A stretch of DNA of 17,741 bases from DATAXV01 sp036272915 (GTDB lineage Bacteria; Chloroflexota; Dormibacteria; Dormibacterales; Dormibacteraceae). The position numbers were made by a program, and so were the translations under genes. Location: positions 1 through 17,741 of the forward strand of contig DATAXV010000242.1 of NCBI GenBank assembly GCA_036272915.1, given 5' to 3'. This document shows, in pieces, positions 1-7,615 of this stretch (position 1 is the first letter of the stretch; every line of letters begins with the position of its first letter). The notes below the pieces were generated by a model that saw only the letters and a list, made by a program, of their open reading frames with translations, made no database searches and was not told the origin of the DNA.

Positions 1-162
1 CGGCTGCTGACCCGGCGCTCCGTAGCCCGGCTGCTGACCCGGCGCTCCGTAGCCCGGCTGCTGACCCGGCGCTCCGTAGCCCGGCTGCTGGCCTGGCGCT
101 CCGTAGCCCTGCTGCTGGCCTGGTGCTCCGTGGCCCTGCTGCTGGCCTGGCGCACCGTAGGC
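1..162. repeat. 27-bp tandem repeat (6 visible units) inside a coding region
   Basis: Six head-to-tail 27-bp units begin at 1, 28, 55, 82, 109 and 136. The first three are identical. Units 4 to 6 diverge progressively toward the gene's 5' end, so the newest copies lie deeper in the gene. The period is a multiple of three and the units read in the minus-strand frame as GYGAPGQQP variants, so copy number can change without breaking the frame. The array is open at the window edge. Confidence 0.9.
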
Positions 163-318
163 GGGCACCTGGCCTTCTGGCTGCTGCTGCCGCCCCGGCG
201 GCTGCTGCGGTGCCTGGCGAGGATCCTGCTGGCCCGGCGCTGACGGTTCCCTCGGTGTGGAACCGTCTGCCGGCGGCGGCCCGCCTACCCCCTGCTGGCC
301 ATCGTCGGATGACGTCAT
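1..318 (-). CDS. Pro/Gln/Gly-rich protein, N-terminal part (partial)
   Basis: Function not recognised. This is the first 106 codons of a minus-strand gene that continues past the left edge. The ATG at 318 is preceded by an AAGGAG Shine-Dalgarno 8 nt upstream, which fixes the start. The peptide begins MTSSDDGQQGVGGPPPADG and has no signal peptide or membrane helix in the visible part. It is a low-complexity, presumably disordered stretch rich in P, Q and G, and from about residue 53 it becomes six tandem nonapeptides of the form GYGAPGQQP. Such tails commonly precede a membrane or kinase domain in actinobacterial proteins, so it could be the cytoplasmic tail of a membrane protein such as a MurJ-like flippase, but no diagnostic domain lies in the window. 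It is 157 nt downstream of cca on the same strand; I see nothing else in that gap. Confidence 0.75.
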   Translation of the reverse strand, partial: MTSSDDGQQGVGGPPPADGSTPREPSAPGQQDPRQAPQQPPGRQQQPEGQVPAYGAPGQQQGHGAPGQQQGYGAPGQQPGYGAPGQQPGYGAPGQQPGYGAPGQQP

Positions 319-475
319 TCGCCGAGCTCCTTGTGTCTGTACCGGAAGGGTGAGTGGACCGATAACCCTCACCGGCCGACCACCCGCATGAGCGCGGCGA
401 TTGTACGTCAGGGCGCCGGTCCGACCGATCGATGGCTATCGAAGCCTCCCGGTAGGGCCGCCCTCGCGTCGCCGA

Positions 476-1822
476 TCAGGCCCCTTCGGCGAGCTCCGGG
501 TGCTCTCGCAGATAGGCGAGGATGGCGTCCCGATCCGGTTCGAGGTGGCCATCCAGGACCATCTCCTCGAGACGCGACTTGGCCCGGCCCACAGCCGGAC
601 CCGGCCCGATCCCCAGCACGCCCATGATGTCCCTCCCGTCGACCGGGACCCGGAGCCGGGAGGGCGTCTCCTGCTCGGCCTCGACGAGGCGGCCGGCGAG
701 CTCCTCGATCTCGTCGGTGTTGGGGTAGTCGGAGGCGGCGACGTCGGCACGGGCCAGATCGAGCAGCGGCCCGACCAGCTCGCCGCCGTCCCGCGCCAGC
801 CGGCGCACCGCCCCGGCACCCCAGTCCGATCGGTACTGGATCGGTCGCATGTGCATGCGGACCAAGCTGACCACGTCGGCGATGAGGGCATGAGGGAAGC
901 GCAGCCGCTCCATCACCGCCTCGGTCATCTCCGCACCGACCCGATCGTGCCCGTAGAAGGTGAAGCCAGGACCGGCCGTCGGCGGCTTCCCGATGTCGTG
1001 GAAGAGTGCGGCCAGACGCAGCCTGAGGTCGGGGGCCGTCTGCTGGACGGCGTCCAGGGTGTGGTCGAAGACATCGTCGCGATCCCAGCCGCCCTGGGCC
1101 ACGCCGCGGCACGCCTCGAGCTCGGGCAGGAGCACCGCCATCAGCCCTCCCTCCGCCATCAAGCCCAGGCCCTTGCGAGGTCGGTCGGTGACCAGGAGCT
1201 TGCGCAGCTCCTCCTGGACCCGCTCGACGGACAGGACCGGCGGGCGGGCACGTTCCGCCATCCGCCGCATCGCCGGAAGCAGCGGAGGATCGAGCGTGAA
1301 GTCGAGCTGGGCGGCGAAGCGAACCGCCCTGAGCATGCGCAGGGGGTCGTCGGCGAAGGTGCGGTCGGGGTCCTCCGGGGTTCGCAGCAGGCGCCGACCC
1401 AGGTCCTCGCGGCCACCCAGCGGATCGAGGATCTGCCCCTCGGTGTCCATCACCATGGCGTTGACGGTGAAGTCCCGGCGGCGCAGATCCTCATCGAGCG
1501 TGGCCGGCTCCACCTGCGGCTTGCGCGAGTCCTCCGCGTACGACTCGCGGCGCGCCGTGGCGAACTCCACCCGGCGGCGGCCGAGCGTCACCTGGGCCGT
1601 GCCGAAGCGGGGGAAGAGCACCGGCCTGGAGGCTCCGGCGAGCTCGGCGAAACGAGTCGCCAGGGCCAGCGCGTCGCCTCCGACCACGACCACGTCGAGC
1701 TCGTGCGGGGCCAGCCCGAGCATGCTGTCGCGGACGTACCCGCCGACGGCGTAGGCCCGCACACCCGCCCGGCGCGCCGCCCGCGCGAGCAGGTCGAGAG
1801 CGGGGTCCCTCAGCCCGCTCAA
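476..1822 (-). CDS. cca: CCA tRNA nucleotidyltransferase (class II, with HD domain)
   Basis: Adds or repairs the 3' CCA of tRNAs. The 448-residue protein has the class II nucleotidyltransferase head (YAVGGYVRD, 24-32), the metal-binding strand ELDVVVVG (41-48), the RRDFTVNAM motif (115-123), the DDPLRMLRAVRFAAQL motif (158-173) and an EELRK-type base-recognition helix near 204-208. A C-terminal HD domain follows (LFHDIGKP, H275-D276), as in enzymes with added phosphohydrolase activity. Oddly, the first carboxylate of the usual DxD pair is Glu (E41-L-D43). The text around 85-173 (ARRESYAEDSRKP, TFADDPLRM) resembles the Bacteroidota/Chloroflexota type more than the usual actinobacterial Cca. 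The start chosen is TTG at 1822, 10 nt after the ROK kinase stop, with no clear Shine-Dalgarno, so it may be coupled to that gene. The exact start is uncertain. Confidence 0.93.
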   Translation of the reverse strand: MSGLRDPALDLLARAARRAGVRAYAVGGYVRDSMLGLAPHELDVVVVGGDALALATRFAELAGASRPVLFPRFGTAQVTLGRRRVEFATARRESYAEDSRKPQVEPATLDEDLRRRDFTVNAMVMDTEGQILDPLGGREDLGRRLLRTPEDPDRTFADDPLRMLRAVRFAAQLDFTLDPPLLPAMRRMAERARPPVLSVERVQEELRKLLVTDRPRKGLGLMAEGGLMAVLLPELEACRGVAQGGWDRDDVFDHTLDAVQQTAPDLRLRLAALFHDIGKPPTAGPGFTFYGHDRVGAEMTEAVMERLRFPHALIADVVSLVRMHMRPIQYRSDWGAGAVRRLARDGGELVGPLLDLARADVAASDYPNTDEIEELAGRLVEAEQETPSRLRVPVDGRDIMGVLGIGPGPAVGRAKSRLEEMVLDGHLEPDRDAILAYLREHPELAEGA

Positions 1823-1832
1823 GGGAACCGGA

Positions 1833-2708
1833 TCAGAGCCAGGTCCTGGCCCATTCGACCGCTCCCACCAGGCCCGCCTGATCGCCGAGACGGGCCCGGC
1901 GCACCCGCGGCCGCCGGCGCGGGCGGATGAAGGGGGAGCTGCGGAGGACGCGGAGCATCACCGGCTGCAGCTGGCTCCAGGACCGGGTGAAGCCGCCGCC
2001 GATCACGATCAGGTCGGGGTCGAAGAGGTTGGCCAGGCTGATCAGGGCCAGCCCCATGTCCCCGGCCACCCGCTCGACGATGGCCTGGGCCTCGCTGTCG
2101 CCCTCGCCGGCGGCGCGAAGCAGGTCGGTCGCCGACTCGCCATAGCGCTTGGCGATGTTGGCGCCGCTGCAGAGTGCCTCGACGCAGCCGCGCTGGCCGC
2201 AGCCGCAGATCGGGCCGTTGGGGTCGAGGATCATGTGCCCGAACTCGCCGGCCGAGCCGTGGGCGCCGGAGAAGAGGCGGCCGTCGATGACCAGGCCGCC
2301 GCCGACGCCGGTGCTCCAGGTGACGTAGGCCATGACCCTGGAATCCTTGCCGGCGCCGTGGTGGTACTCGCCCAGCCCGGCCAGGTTGGCGTCGTTCTCC
2401 AGGTGCGTCTGGCAGCCTGTGGCCTCGCCCAACATCGCCGCCAGTGGAGTGTTATGCCAGCCCGGGAGGTTGGGAGGGTTGATGAGAAGACCCTGGTGCG
2501 GATCGATGGGCCCGGGCGCGCCGATCCCGATGCTCAGCAGCGGCTGGCGCCGGAGATGGCGCTCGACCTGCTGGACCACCCAGGTGACCATGTTCGCCGG
2601 TCCGCCGACCAGCGCCGTGCGTGTTCGGACGGTTCGAACGATGCGTCCGTCGTCGTGGGCGAAGGACACGCGGATCTGGGTCCCGCCCAGGTCGACCCCA
2701 GCGATCAC
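1833..2708 (-). CDS. ROK-family sugar kinase (glucokinase-like)
   Basis: A cytoplasmic ATP-dependent sugar kinase of 291 residues, the usual length for ROK kinases without a DNA-binding domain. Visible motifs are the phosphate-binding DLGGT (6-10), the ENDAN motif with the likely catalytic base D106, the ROK signature region TGVGGGLVIDGRLFSGAHGSAGEFGH (133-158) and the zinc site CGCGQRGCVE (168-177, with H158). There is no N-terminal winged helix, so it is an enzyme rather than a NagC/XylR-type repressor. Glucose is the likeliest substrate, but fructose or N-acetyl-sugars cannot be excluded. It starts at GTG 2708 with a weak Shine-Dalgarno. It is divergent from lon (57-nt gap) and lies 10 nt upstream of cca, so the two are probably co-transcribed. 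A phosphofructokinase lies 3 kb away. Confidence 0.88.
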   Translation of the reverse strand: MIAGVDLGGTQIRVSFAHDDGRIVRTVRTRTALVGGPANMVTWVVQQVERHLRRQPLLSIGIGAPGPIDPHQGLLINPPNLPGWHNTPLAAMLGEATGCQTHLENDANLAGLGEYHHGAGKDSRVMAYVTWSTGVGGGLVIDGRLFSGAHGSAGEFGHMILDPNGPICGCGQRGCVEALCSGANIAKRYGESATDLLRAAGEGDSEAQAIVERVAGDMGLALISLANLFDPDLIVIGGGFTRSWSQLQPVMLRVLRSSPFIRPRRRPRVRRARLGDQAGLVGAVEWARTWL

Positions 2709-2765
2709 TCCGGTTTCCCCGGGCCCGTCACTGGGTATCGAACGACAAGAGGAGACCTTAACGTA

Positions 2766-5108
2766 ATGCCCGAAACACAGAAACTGCCCGTTCTACCGCT
2801 TACGCAGGCCGTCGTGCTGCCGCGCATGAGCGCCACCATTCCCATCGACTCCGAAGACTCACGGCGTGCTGTCAAGGCGGCGATGTCCGCCGACGGACTG
2901 CTGTTGCTCCTGCCCAGGGTCGAGGGACGGTATGCACAGGTCGGCGTCATCGCCAAGGTCGAGGAGAAGGGTAACCTTCCCGACGGCACCGAAGTCGTGG
3001 TCACCCAGGGACGCACCCGCGCCGCCCTCGGTACGGTGACCACTGATCTCGACGGCGCGCTCGTCGCCGAGGTCGAGCCTCGCCCCGATCCTCCGACCTG
3101 GTCGGAGCACGTGAGCGAGCTGGCGCAGGAATACCGCGCCCTGATCGAGAACATCCTCGATGTCCGCGAGGCCAGGCAGATCGCCCAGGTCCTGCGGAGC
3201 ATCGATCACCCCGGACACCTGGCCGACATGGCCGGGTACTCGCCCGACCTCTCCCTCGCCCGCAAGGTCGAGGTGCTGGAGACGCTGGACCTCGAGGCCC
3301 GGCTGGAGAAGCTGATCGCCTGGAACAAGGAGCTCCTGGCCGAGCTGTCGATCAAGCAGCAGCTCCGCACCCAGGTCTCCGAGCAGATGGACAAGAGCCA
3401 GCGCGAGTTCCTGCTCCGCCAGCAGATGGAGGCCATCCGCAAGCAGCTGGGCGAGTCCGACGACGACGCCGTCGGCGACTACCGCCGCCGGGCGGACGAG
3501 GCGAACATGCCCGAGGCCGCCCGCAAGGAGTTCGACCGCGAGCTCGGCCGCCTCGAGCGGGTGAGCGAGCAGAGCCCCGAGATGGGCTGGATCCGCAGCT
3601 TCCTGGACTGGATGCTGGACATCCCCTGGAACGCGCGGACCGAGGACAACTACGACCTCAAGGAGGCCAGGCGCATCCTCGATGCCGACCACTCCGGCCT
3701 GGAGGACGTCAAGGACCGCATCATCGAGTTCCTGGCCGTGCGCAAGCGGCTGCAGGGGCGGACCGACATCGCGCAGGACGCGCGCGGCTCCGGGGCGATC
3801 ATCACCCTGGTCGGACCCCCCGGTGTCGGCAAGACCTCGCTCGGCGCCTCCGTCGCCCGGGCGCTGGGTCGCAAGTTCGCCCGCATCTCCCTCGGCGGCA
3901 TCCACGACGAGGCCGAGATCCGGGGCCACCGGCGGACGTACGTCGGCGCCCTGCCCGGACGCCTGGTCCGGGCGCTCAAGGAGGCCGGCACCAAGAACCC
4001 GGTGATCATGCTCGACGAGATCGACAAGGTCGGCGCCGACTGGAGGGGCGATCCGTCGTCCGCCCTGCTCGAGGTGCTCGACCCGGCCCAGAACCACACC
4101 TTCCGGGATCACTACCTGGAGGTCGACCTGGACCTCTCCGACGTGCTCTTCATCCCGACCGCCAACGTGCCCGACACCATCCCTGGACCCCTGCTCGACC
4201 GCATGGAGCTGGTCCAGCTGGACGGATACACCGAGGAGGAGAAGCTGGAGATCGCGACCGGTCATCTGGTGCCTCGCCAGCTGTCCCGCAACGGGCTCAG
4301 CGAGGAGGAGGTGCGGATCGAGAGCGACGCCCTCCGGCTGATCATCTCCGACTACACGCGTGAGGCCGGCGTCCGCAACCTGGAGCGTGAGATCGGGCGG
4401 GTCTTCCGCAAGATCGCCACGCGCCTCGACGACGGCCGGCTCGACGCGCCGATCGACATCGACGCCGCGCTCGCCCGGAAGATGCTGGGCAAGCCGCGGT
4501 TCCACGCCGAGGAGACCGCCGAGCGGACCTCCGTCCCCGGCGTCGCCACCGGACTGGCCGTGACCGGCGCCGGCGGCGAGGTGCTGTTCATCGAGGCCAC
4601 CGACGTGAACAGCGAGAAGGGATCGAGCCTGATCCTGACCGGACAGCTCGGCGACGTGATGAAGGAGTCGGCGCAGATCGCGCTCTCCTACGTGCGCTCG
4701 CACGCCCGCCAGCTCGGGATCGAGAGCGGCAATGGCGACGGGCAGGTGCACATCCACGTCCCCGCCGGAGCGGTCCCCAAGGACGGCCCCTCGGCCGGCG
4801 TGACCATGGTCACCGCCCTGGTCTCCCTGCTCACCGACAGGCCGGTCCGGGCCACCGTGGGCATGACCGGTGAGGTCACCCTGCAGGGCAAGGTCCTCCC
4901 CATCGGCGGCGTCAAGCAGAAGGTGCTGGCGGCGCGCAGGGCGGGCCTGACCGAGGTGATCCTGCCCCAGCGCAACGAGGCGGACCTCGACGACGTGCCG
5001 GAGCGTGTTCGCCAGGAGCTGAAGATCCACCTGGCCGACGACGTCACCCAGGTGATCGAGTGGGCCCTGGAGCCGGCCGCCGAGCGGCCGGTGGTCCAGG
5101 CCGTGTGA
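2766..5108 (+). CDS. lon: ATP-dependent protease Lon (LonA)
   Basis: A cytoplasmic AAA+ serine protease that degrades misfolded and regulatory proteins. The 780-residue protein has all LonA parts in order: N-terminal LAN domain (about 5-195), coiled-coil linker with QREFLLRQQMEAIRKQL (212-228), AAA+ domain with Walker A GPPGVGKT (350-357) and Walker B VIMLDEID (413-420), and a C-terminal peptidase domain with catalytic Ser676 in PKDGPSAG (671-678) and Lys717 in GGVKQK. The ATG at 2766 has GGAG 11 nt upstream and gives the classic start MPETQKLPVLPL. The reading frame is open far upstream, but that part overlaps the ROK gene antisense and is not Lon. I see no HspR-type (HAIR) inverted repeat in the 57-nt promoter gap. 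The sequence is close to actinobacterial Lon. Confidence 0.97.
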   Translation: MPETQKLPVLPLTQAVVLPRMSATIPIDSEDSRRAVKAAMSADGLLLLLPRVEGRYAQVGVIAKVEEKGNLPDGTEVVVTQGRTRAALGTVTTDLDGALVAEVEPRPDPPTWSEHVSELAQEYRALIENILDVREARQIAQVLRSIDHPGHLADMAGYSPDLSLARKVEVLETLDLEARLEKLIAWNKELLAELSIKQQLRTQVSEQMDKSQREFLLRQQMEAIRKQLGESDDDAVGDYRRRADEANMPEAARKEFDRELGRLERVSEQSPEMGWIRSFLDWMLDIPWNARTEDNYDLKEARRILDADHSGLEDVKDRIIEFLAVRKRLQGRTDIAQDARGSGAIITLVGPPGVGKTSLGASVARALGRKFARISLGGIHDEAEIRGHRRTYVGALPGRLVRALKEAGTKNPVIMLDEIDKVGADWRGDPSSALLEVLDPAQNHTFRDHYLEVDLDLSDVLFIPTANVPDTIPGPLLDRMELVQLDGYTEEEKLEIATGHLVPRQLSRNGLSEEEVRIESDALRLIISDYTREAGVRNLEREIGRVFRKIATRLDDGRLDAPIDIDAALARKMLGKPRFHAEETAERTSVPGVATGLAVTGAGGEVLFIEATDVNSEKGSSLILTGQLGDVMKESAQIALSYVRSHARQLGIESGNGDGQVHIHVPAGAVPKDGPSAGVTMVTALVSLLTDRPVRATVGMTGEVTLQGKVLPIGGVKQKVLAARRAGLTEVILPQRNEADLDDVPERVRQELKIHLADDVTQVIEWALEPAAERPVVQAV

Positions 5109-5117
5109 GCGGGACCT

Positions 5118-5134
5118 CCGCTCACCCGGAGCGG
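5118..5134 (+). terminator. Possible hairpin between lon and the phosphatase gene
   Basis: CCGCTC-ACCCG-GAGCGG forms a perfect 6-bp GC stem with a 5-nt loop, 10 nt after the lon stop. There is no T tract, so it could be a weak or actinobacterial-style terminator, an mRNA 3' stabiliser, or chance in GC-rich DNA. Confidence 0.3.
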
Positions 5135-5151
5135 GCGGCGGTGATCGGCTG

Positions 5152-5847
5152 ATGCCGATCGACGCCGCCGTCCGCGAGGCCCAGGGGCCTCGCACCGAGA
5201 TGGAGGACAGCCACGTCCTCCAGGTCGTCGGCGAGGACCTGGCCGGCGCCGTGTTCGACGGCCACTTCGGACCCGAGGTGGCCGCCTACGCGGCGCGCAA
5301 CTACGCCTTCGAGCCCGGCCTCGAGCCGGGCGCCGCCCTCCTCCGCATCCACCAGGGCACCCACCATCTCCGCGACGGCGCCTGTGCCGTCGCCTTCTGC
5401 CTGGAGAGCGGGCGCCTGCGCGTCGCCAACGCCGGCGACGCCGAGCTGGCCCTGGTCCGCGACGACCAGGTCGAGGTCGTGACCCAGGTACACCGCATCA
5501 GCAACCGGTCCGAGCGGCTCCGGATCCTGGCCGCGGGAGGCGTGATCGACGGCCCCTACGCCATCGATCCGCGCACCGGCGACGGGCTGATGCCGACGCG
5601 CGGTCTGGGCGACCACGTCTTCGGCCGGATCGGCATCGTCTGCGAGCCGGCGACCTGGGAGGGCGTCTTCGACCGGGGCTGGCTGGTCGCCGCCTGCGAC
5701 GGCCTCTGGGACGTGCTCCGCGCGGCGGAGCTGCCCCGCTTCCTGAAGGGGACGGCCGACGACGTCGCCGCCAGCCTCGTCCGCGAGGCGATCTCGGGAC
5801 GCGGCTCGGGCGACAACGTCACCGTCCTCGTCGCCCACCGGACCTGA
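5152..5847 (+). CDS. PP2C-family protein phosphatase (PPM)
   Basis: A metal-dependent Ser/Thr phosphatase, predicted cytoplasmic, of 231 residues. PP2C motifs are in order: RTEMED (14-19), AVFDGHFG (33-40, metal ligand D36; the family norm is DGHGG), GACAVAF (76-82), LRVANAGDAELAL (89-101), PTRGLGDHVFG (148-158), VAACDGLWDVL (179-189, metal ligand D183) and GSGDNVTVLV (219-228, metal ligand D221). All three metal aspartates are kept, so it should be active. It is more compact than typical PP2C proteins (about 240-300 residues), with a shortened stretch after DGH. The ATG at 5152 has no convincing Shine-Dalgarno. It lies 43 nt downstream of lon on the same strand and may be co-transcribed. No protein kinase gene is visible in the window. 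Confidence 0.9.
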   Translation: MPIDAAVREAQGPRTEMEDSHVLQVVGEDLAGAVFDGHFGPEVAAYAARNYAFEPGLEPGAALLRIHQGTHHLRDGACAVAFCLESGRLRVANAGDAELALVRDDQVEVVTQVHRISNRSERLRILAAGGVIDGPYAIDPRTGDGLMPTRGLGDHVFGRIGIVCEPATWEGVFDRGWLVAACDGLWDVLRAAELPRFLKGTADDVAASLVREAISGRGSGDNVTVLVAHRT

Positions 5848-5862
5848 GCCCGGCGGGCGGGA

Positions 5863-6897
5863 TCAGGCGAAGACCTTGGTCAGCTCGTAGAGCTCCTTCG
5901 GCACCCGCCGCTGCTCGGCGACGACCTCGGCGAGCGGGATCACGGCGACGTCGCTGCCGCGCCGGACCGGGATGACCCCGGAGCGGCCCTCGATGGCGAG
6001 CTCGGCCGCGCGGACGCCCAGGCGGGTCGCCCAGATGCGGTCCTCGGCGGTCGGCGAGCCGCCACGCTGGAGGTGGCCGAGCACGGTCGCGCGGGTCTCG
6101 TAGCCGGTCTTCTCCTCGATGGCCGCGCTGAGCGCCTCGCCGACGCCTCGCTTGGCCAGCTGGACGTGGCCGAAGGCGTCGACCTTGCCGCCCTCGCCGT
6201 TCAGGCCGAGACCATCGACGCGGACGCCCTCGGCGGCGACGATGATGCTGAAGTCCCGGTCCTGGGAGCGCCGCTCATGCAGGTGCTCGACGACCTCGTC
6301 CAGGGTCACCGTCTGCTCCGGGATGAGCACCATGTCGGCTCCGCCGGCAAGCCCGCCGAGCACGGCGACCCAGCCGGTGTCCCGGCCCATGACCTCGACC
6401 ACCATCACCCGGTGATGCGACGAGGCGGTGGTGTGCAGGCGGTCGACGGCGTCGCACACGATGCCGACGGCGGTGTCGAAGCCGATGCAGAAGTCGGTCG
6501 CCGAGAGGTCGTTGTCGATGGTCTTGGGGACCCCGACGACGGGGTAGCCGGCCTCGTGCAGCCCCTCCGCCACGGAGAGGGTGTCGTCGCCGCCGATGGC
6601 GACCAGGGCATCGATGCCGGCCCTCTTCAGCTGCGCGACGACGCGGCCGATGCCGTCCTCCTCCTTGAGGGGGTTGGTCCGCGAGCTGCCCAGGATGGTG
6701 CCACCCAGCGGCAGGATCCCGCGCACCCCGATCAGGGTCAGGTCCTGGATGTCGCCTTTGAGAGCGCCCGCCCAGCCGTTGGCGATGGCGCTGATGGTGT
6801 GGCCGTCTTGCAGCGCCCGCCTGGCCACCGCCCGGATGGCGGCGTTGAGGCCCGGCGCGTCTCCTCCACCGGTCAAGATTCCGATACGCACGGGCAT
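5863..6897 (-). CDS. 6-phosphofructokinase, likely PPi-dependent type
   Basis: Phosphorylates fructose 6-phosphate at C1 in glycolysis. The 344-residue protein of PFK group A has the nucleotide/PPi loop GILTGGGDAPGLNA (6-19), GGDDT (102-106), PKTIDND with catalytic D128 (124-130), the substrate segment MGRDTGW (170-176) and GHLQRGG (274-280). The two diagnostic positions carry Asp105 (E. coli Gly104) and Lys125 (E. coli Gly124); this D/K pair is the signature of PPi-dependent enzymes, whose reaction is reversible. An ATP-linked enzyme with these residues cannot be ruled out from sequence alone. The start is ATG 6897 with no obvious Shine-Dalgarno. It converges on the phosphatase gene (15-nt gap) and is divergent from the TetR cassette (91-nt gap). 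Confidence 0.93.
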   Translation of the reverse strand: MPVRIGILTGGGDAPGLNAAIRAVARRALQDGHTISAIANGWAGALKGDIQDLTLIGVRGILPLGGTILGSSRTNPLKEEDGIGRVVAQLKRAGIDALVAIGGDDTLSVAEGLHEAGYPVVGVPKTIDNDLSATDFCIGFDTAVGIVCDAVDRLHTTASSHHRVMVVEVMGRDTGWVAVLGGLAGGADMVLIPEQTVTLDEVVEHLHERRSQDRDFSIIVAAEGVRVDGLGLNGEGGKVDAFGHVQLAKRGVGEALSAAIEEKTGYETRATVLGHLQRGGSPTAEDRIWATRLGVRAAELAIEGRSGVIPVRRGSDVAVIPLAEVVAEQRRVPKELYELTKVFA

Positions 6898-6952
6898 AGA
6901 TTAGGCATCTAGCCCACGCTTCGGCGGCCGTGTACGCAACCGGTCTCGACGC

Positions 6953-6981
6953 TTGACGCTACCGGCGGTAACTGTTACCGT
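6953..6981 (+). promoter_or_regulatory. Promoter of the TetR-P450 operon
   Basis: TTGACG (-35, 6953-6958), a 17-nt spacer and TACCGT (-10, 6976-6981). Predicted transcription starts at about 6988-6989, which is the first base of the GTG start codon, so the mRNA would be leaderless. The -10 lies inside the operator repeats, so repressor binding would block it. Confidence 0.65.
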
Positions 6982-6988
6982 CGGTAAC
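6966..6988. promoter_or_regulatory. Interleaved palindromic operator for the TetR regulator
   Basis: Three 7-bp half-sites in alternating orientation, each separated by one T: CGGTAAC (6966-6972), GTTACCG (6974-6980) and CGGTAAC (6982-6988). They form two overlapping perfect palindromes sharing the middle arm. This suits a TetR dimer, or two dimers bound cooperatively. It covers the -10 and ends directly at the GTG of the regulator, indicating autorepression of the operon. It lies about 70 nt upstream of the divergent phosphofructokinase gene, which it might also affect. Confidence 0.75.
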
Positions 6989-7615
6989 GTGACGGTCGAG
7001 GCTCGGGAAGCACGCCGCGAGGAGCTGATCGACGCCGCGGTCAGGGCGATCCGCACCGGCGGCGGCGAGGTCTCGATGGAGGCGGTGGCGGCGGAGGCGG
7101 GCATCACCAAGCCCATCGTCTACCGCCACTTCGGCAGCCGTGCCGGGCTCTGCCAGGCGATCGCGCGGCGCTACGGCGAGCGCCTGCACGCCGCCCTCTT
7201 CGCTTCACTCGCCGGGAGCGATGACGACGGCGAGGAGGCGTTCCGGAGGGGGATCGACGCCTGCCTCTCCTTCATGGCCGAGGAGTCGCCGCTCTTCACC
7301 TTCCTCTCCCGCCAGCCGGACGCCAGGGGCACGCTCAACGCCCTCACGCGCCGCCTGGCCTCGGAGTACGCCGACATCTTCCGGCCCGACCTCAGCGGAG
7401 CCGGACGGGACCCGCGAGCGGCGGACACCTGGGCCCACGCCGTGATGGGAATGGTCAGCGCCGCCGCGGCATGGTGGATCGAGGCGGGTGCGGACATGCC
7501 CCGCCCCGTGCTGCGCGATCAACTCGTCGACCTGATCTGGAACGGCTACGGCGGCCTCCACGCGGGACGTGAGGCCGCTTCCGTCGCCGTCAACAAGGAG
7601 TCCGAGCGACCGTGA
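6989..7615 (+). CDS. TetR-family transcriptional regulator of the P450 cassette
   Basis: A ligand-responsive repressor of 208 residues. The N-terminal helix-turn-helix spans about 28-51 (VSMEAVAAEAGITKPIVYRHFGSRAGL), followed by a helical ligand-binding domain typical in length for TetR. I chose GTG 6989 because the strong promoter and operator upstream put transcription start exactly there; an in-frame TTG at 6953 is the -35 box itself. The stop overlaps the P450 start by 4 nt (GTGA), so the two genes are translationally coupled. The regulator probably controls itself, the P450 and the following fusion gene. Its inducer is unknown and could be the P450 substrate. Confidence 0.92.
   Translation: MTVEAREARREELIDAAVRAIRTGGGEVSMEAVAAEAGITKPIVYRHFGSRAGLCQAIARRYGERLHAALFASLAGSDDDGEEAFRRGIDACLSFMAEESPLFTFLSRQPDARGTLNALTRRLASEYADIFRPDLSGAGRDPRAADTWAHAVMGMVSAAAAWWIEAGADMPRPVLRDQLVDLIWNGYGGLHAGREAASVAVNKESERP

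Noticed and set aside
1..162. CRISPR array
   Set aside because: The 27-bp units are directly adjacent with no spacers and encode an in-frame peptide repeat.
401..1930. Long plus-strand open frame of 509 codons
   Set aside because: It is antisense to cca, which has all family motifs; the translated text is Arg/Gly/Pro-rich and has no recognisable domain. It arises from codon bias in GC-rich DNA.
2709..2765. HspR (HAIR) heat-shock operator before lon
   Set aside because: No CTTGAGT-N7-ACTCAAG-like inverted repeat is present in the gap.
2859..5195. Long minus-strand open frame of 778 codons
   Set aside because: Fully antisense to lon, with repetitive Asp/Gly/Val/Leu text and no family motif.
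5122..5838. Minus-strand open frame opposite the phosphatase gene
   Set aside because: Antisense shadow; the plus strand carries all PP2C motifs in order.
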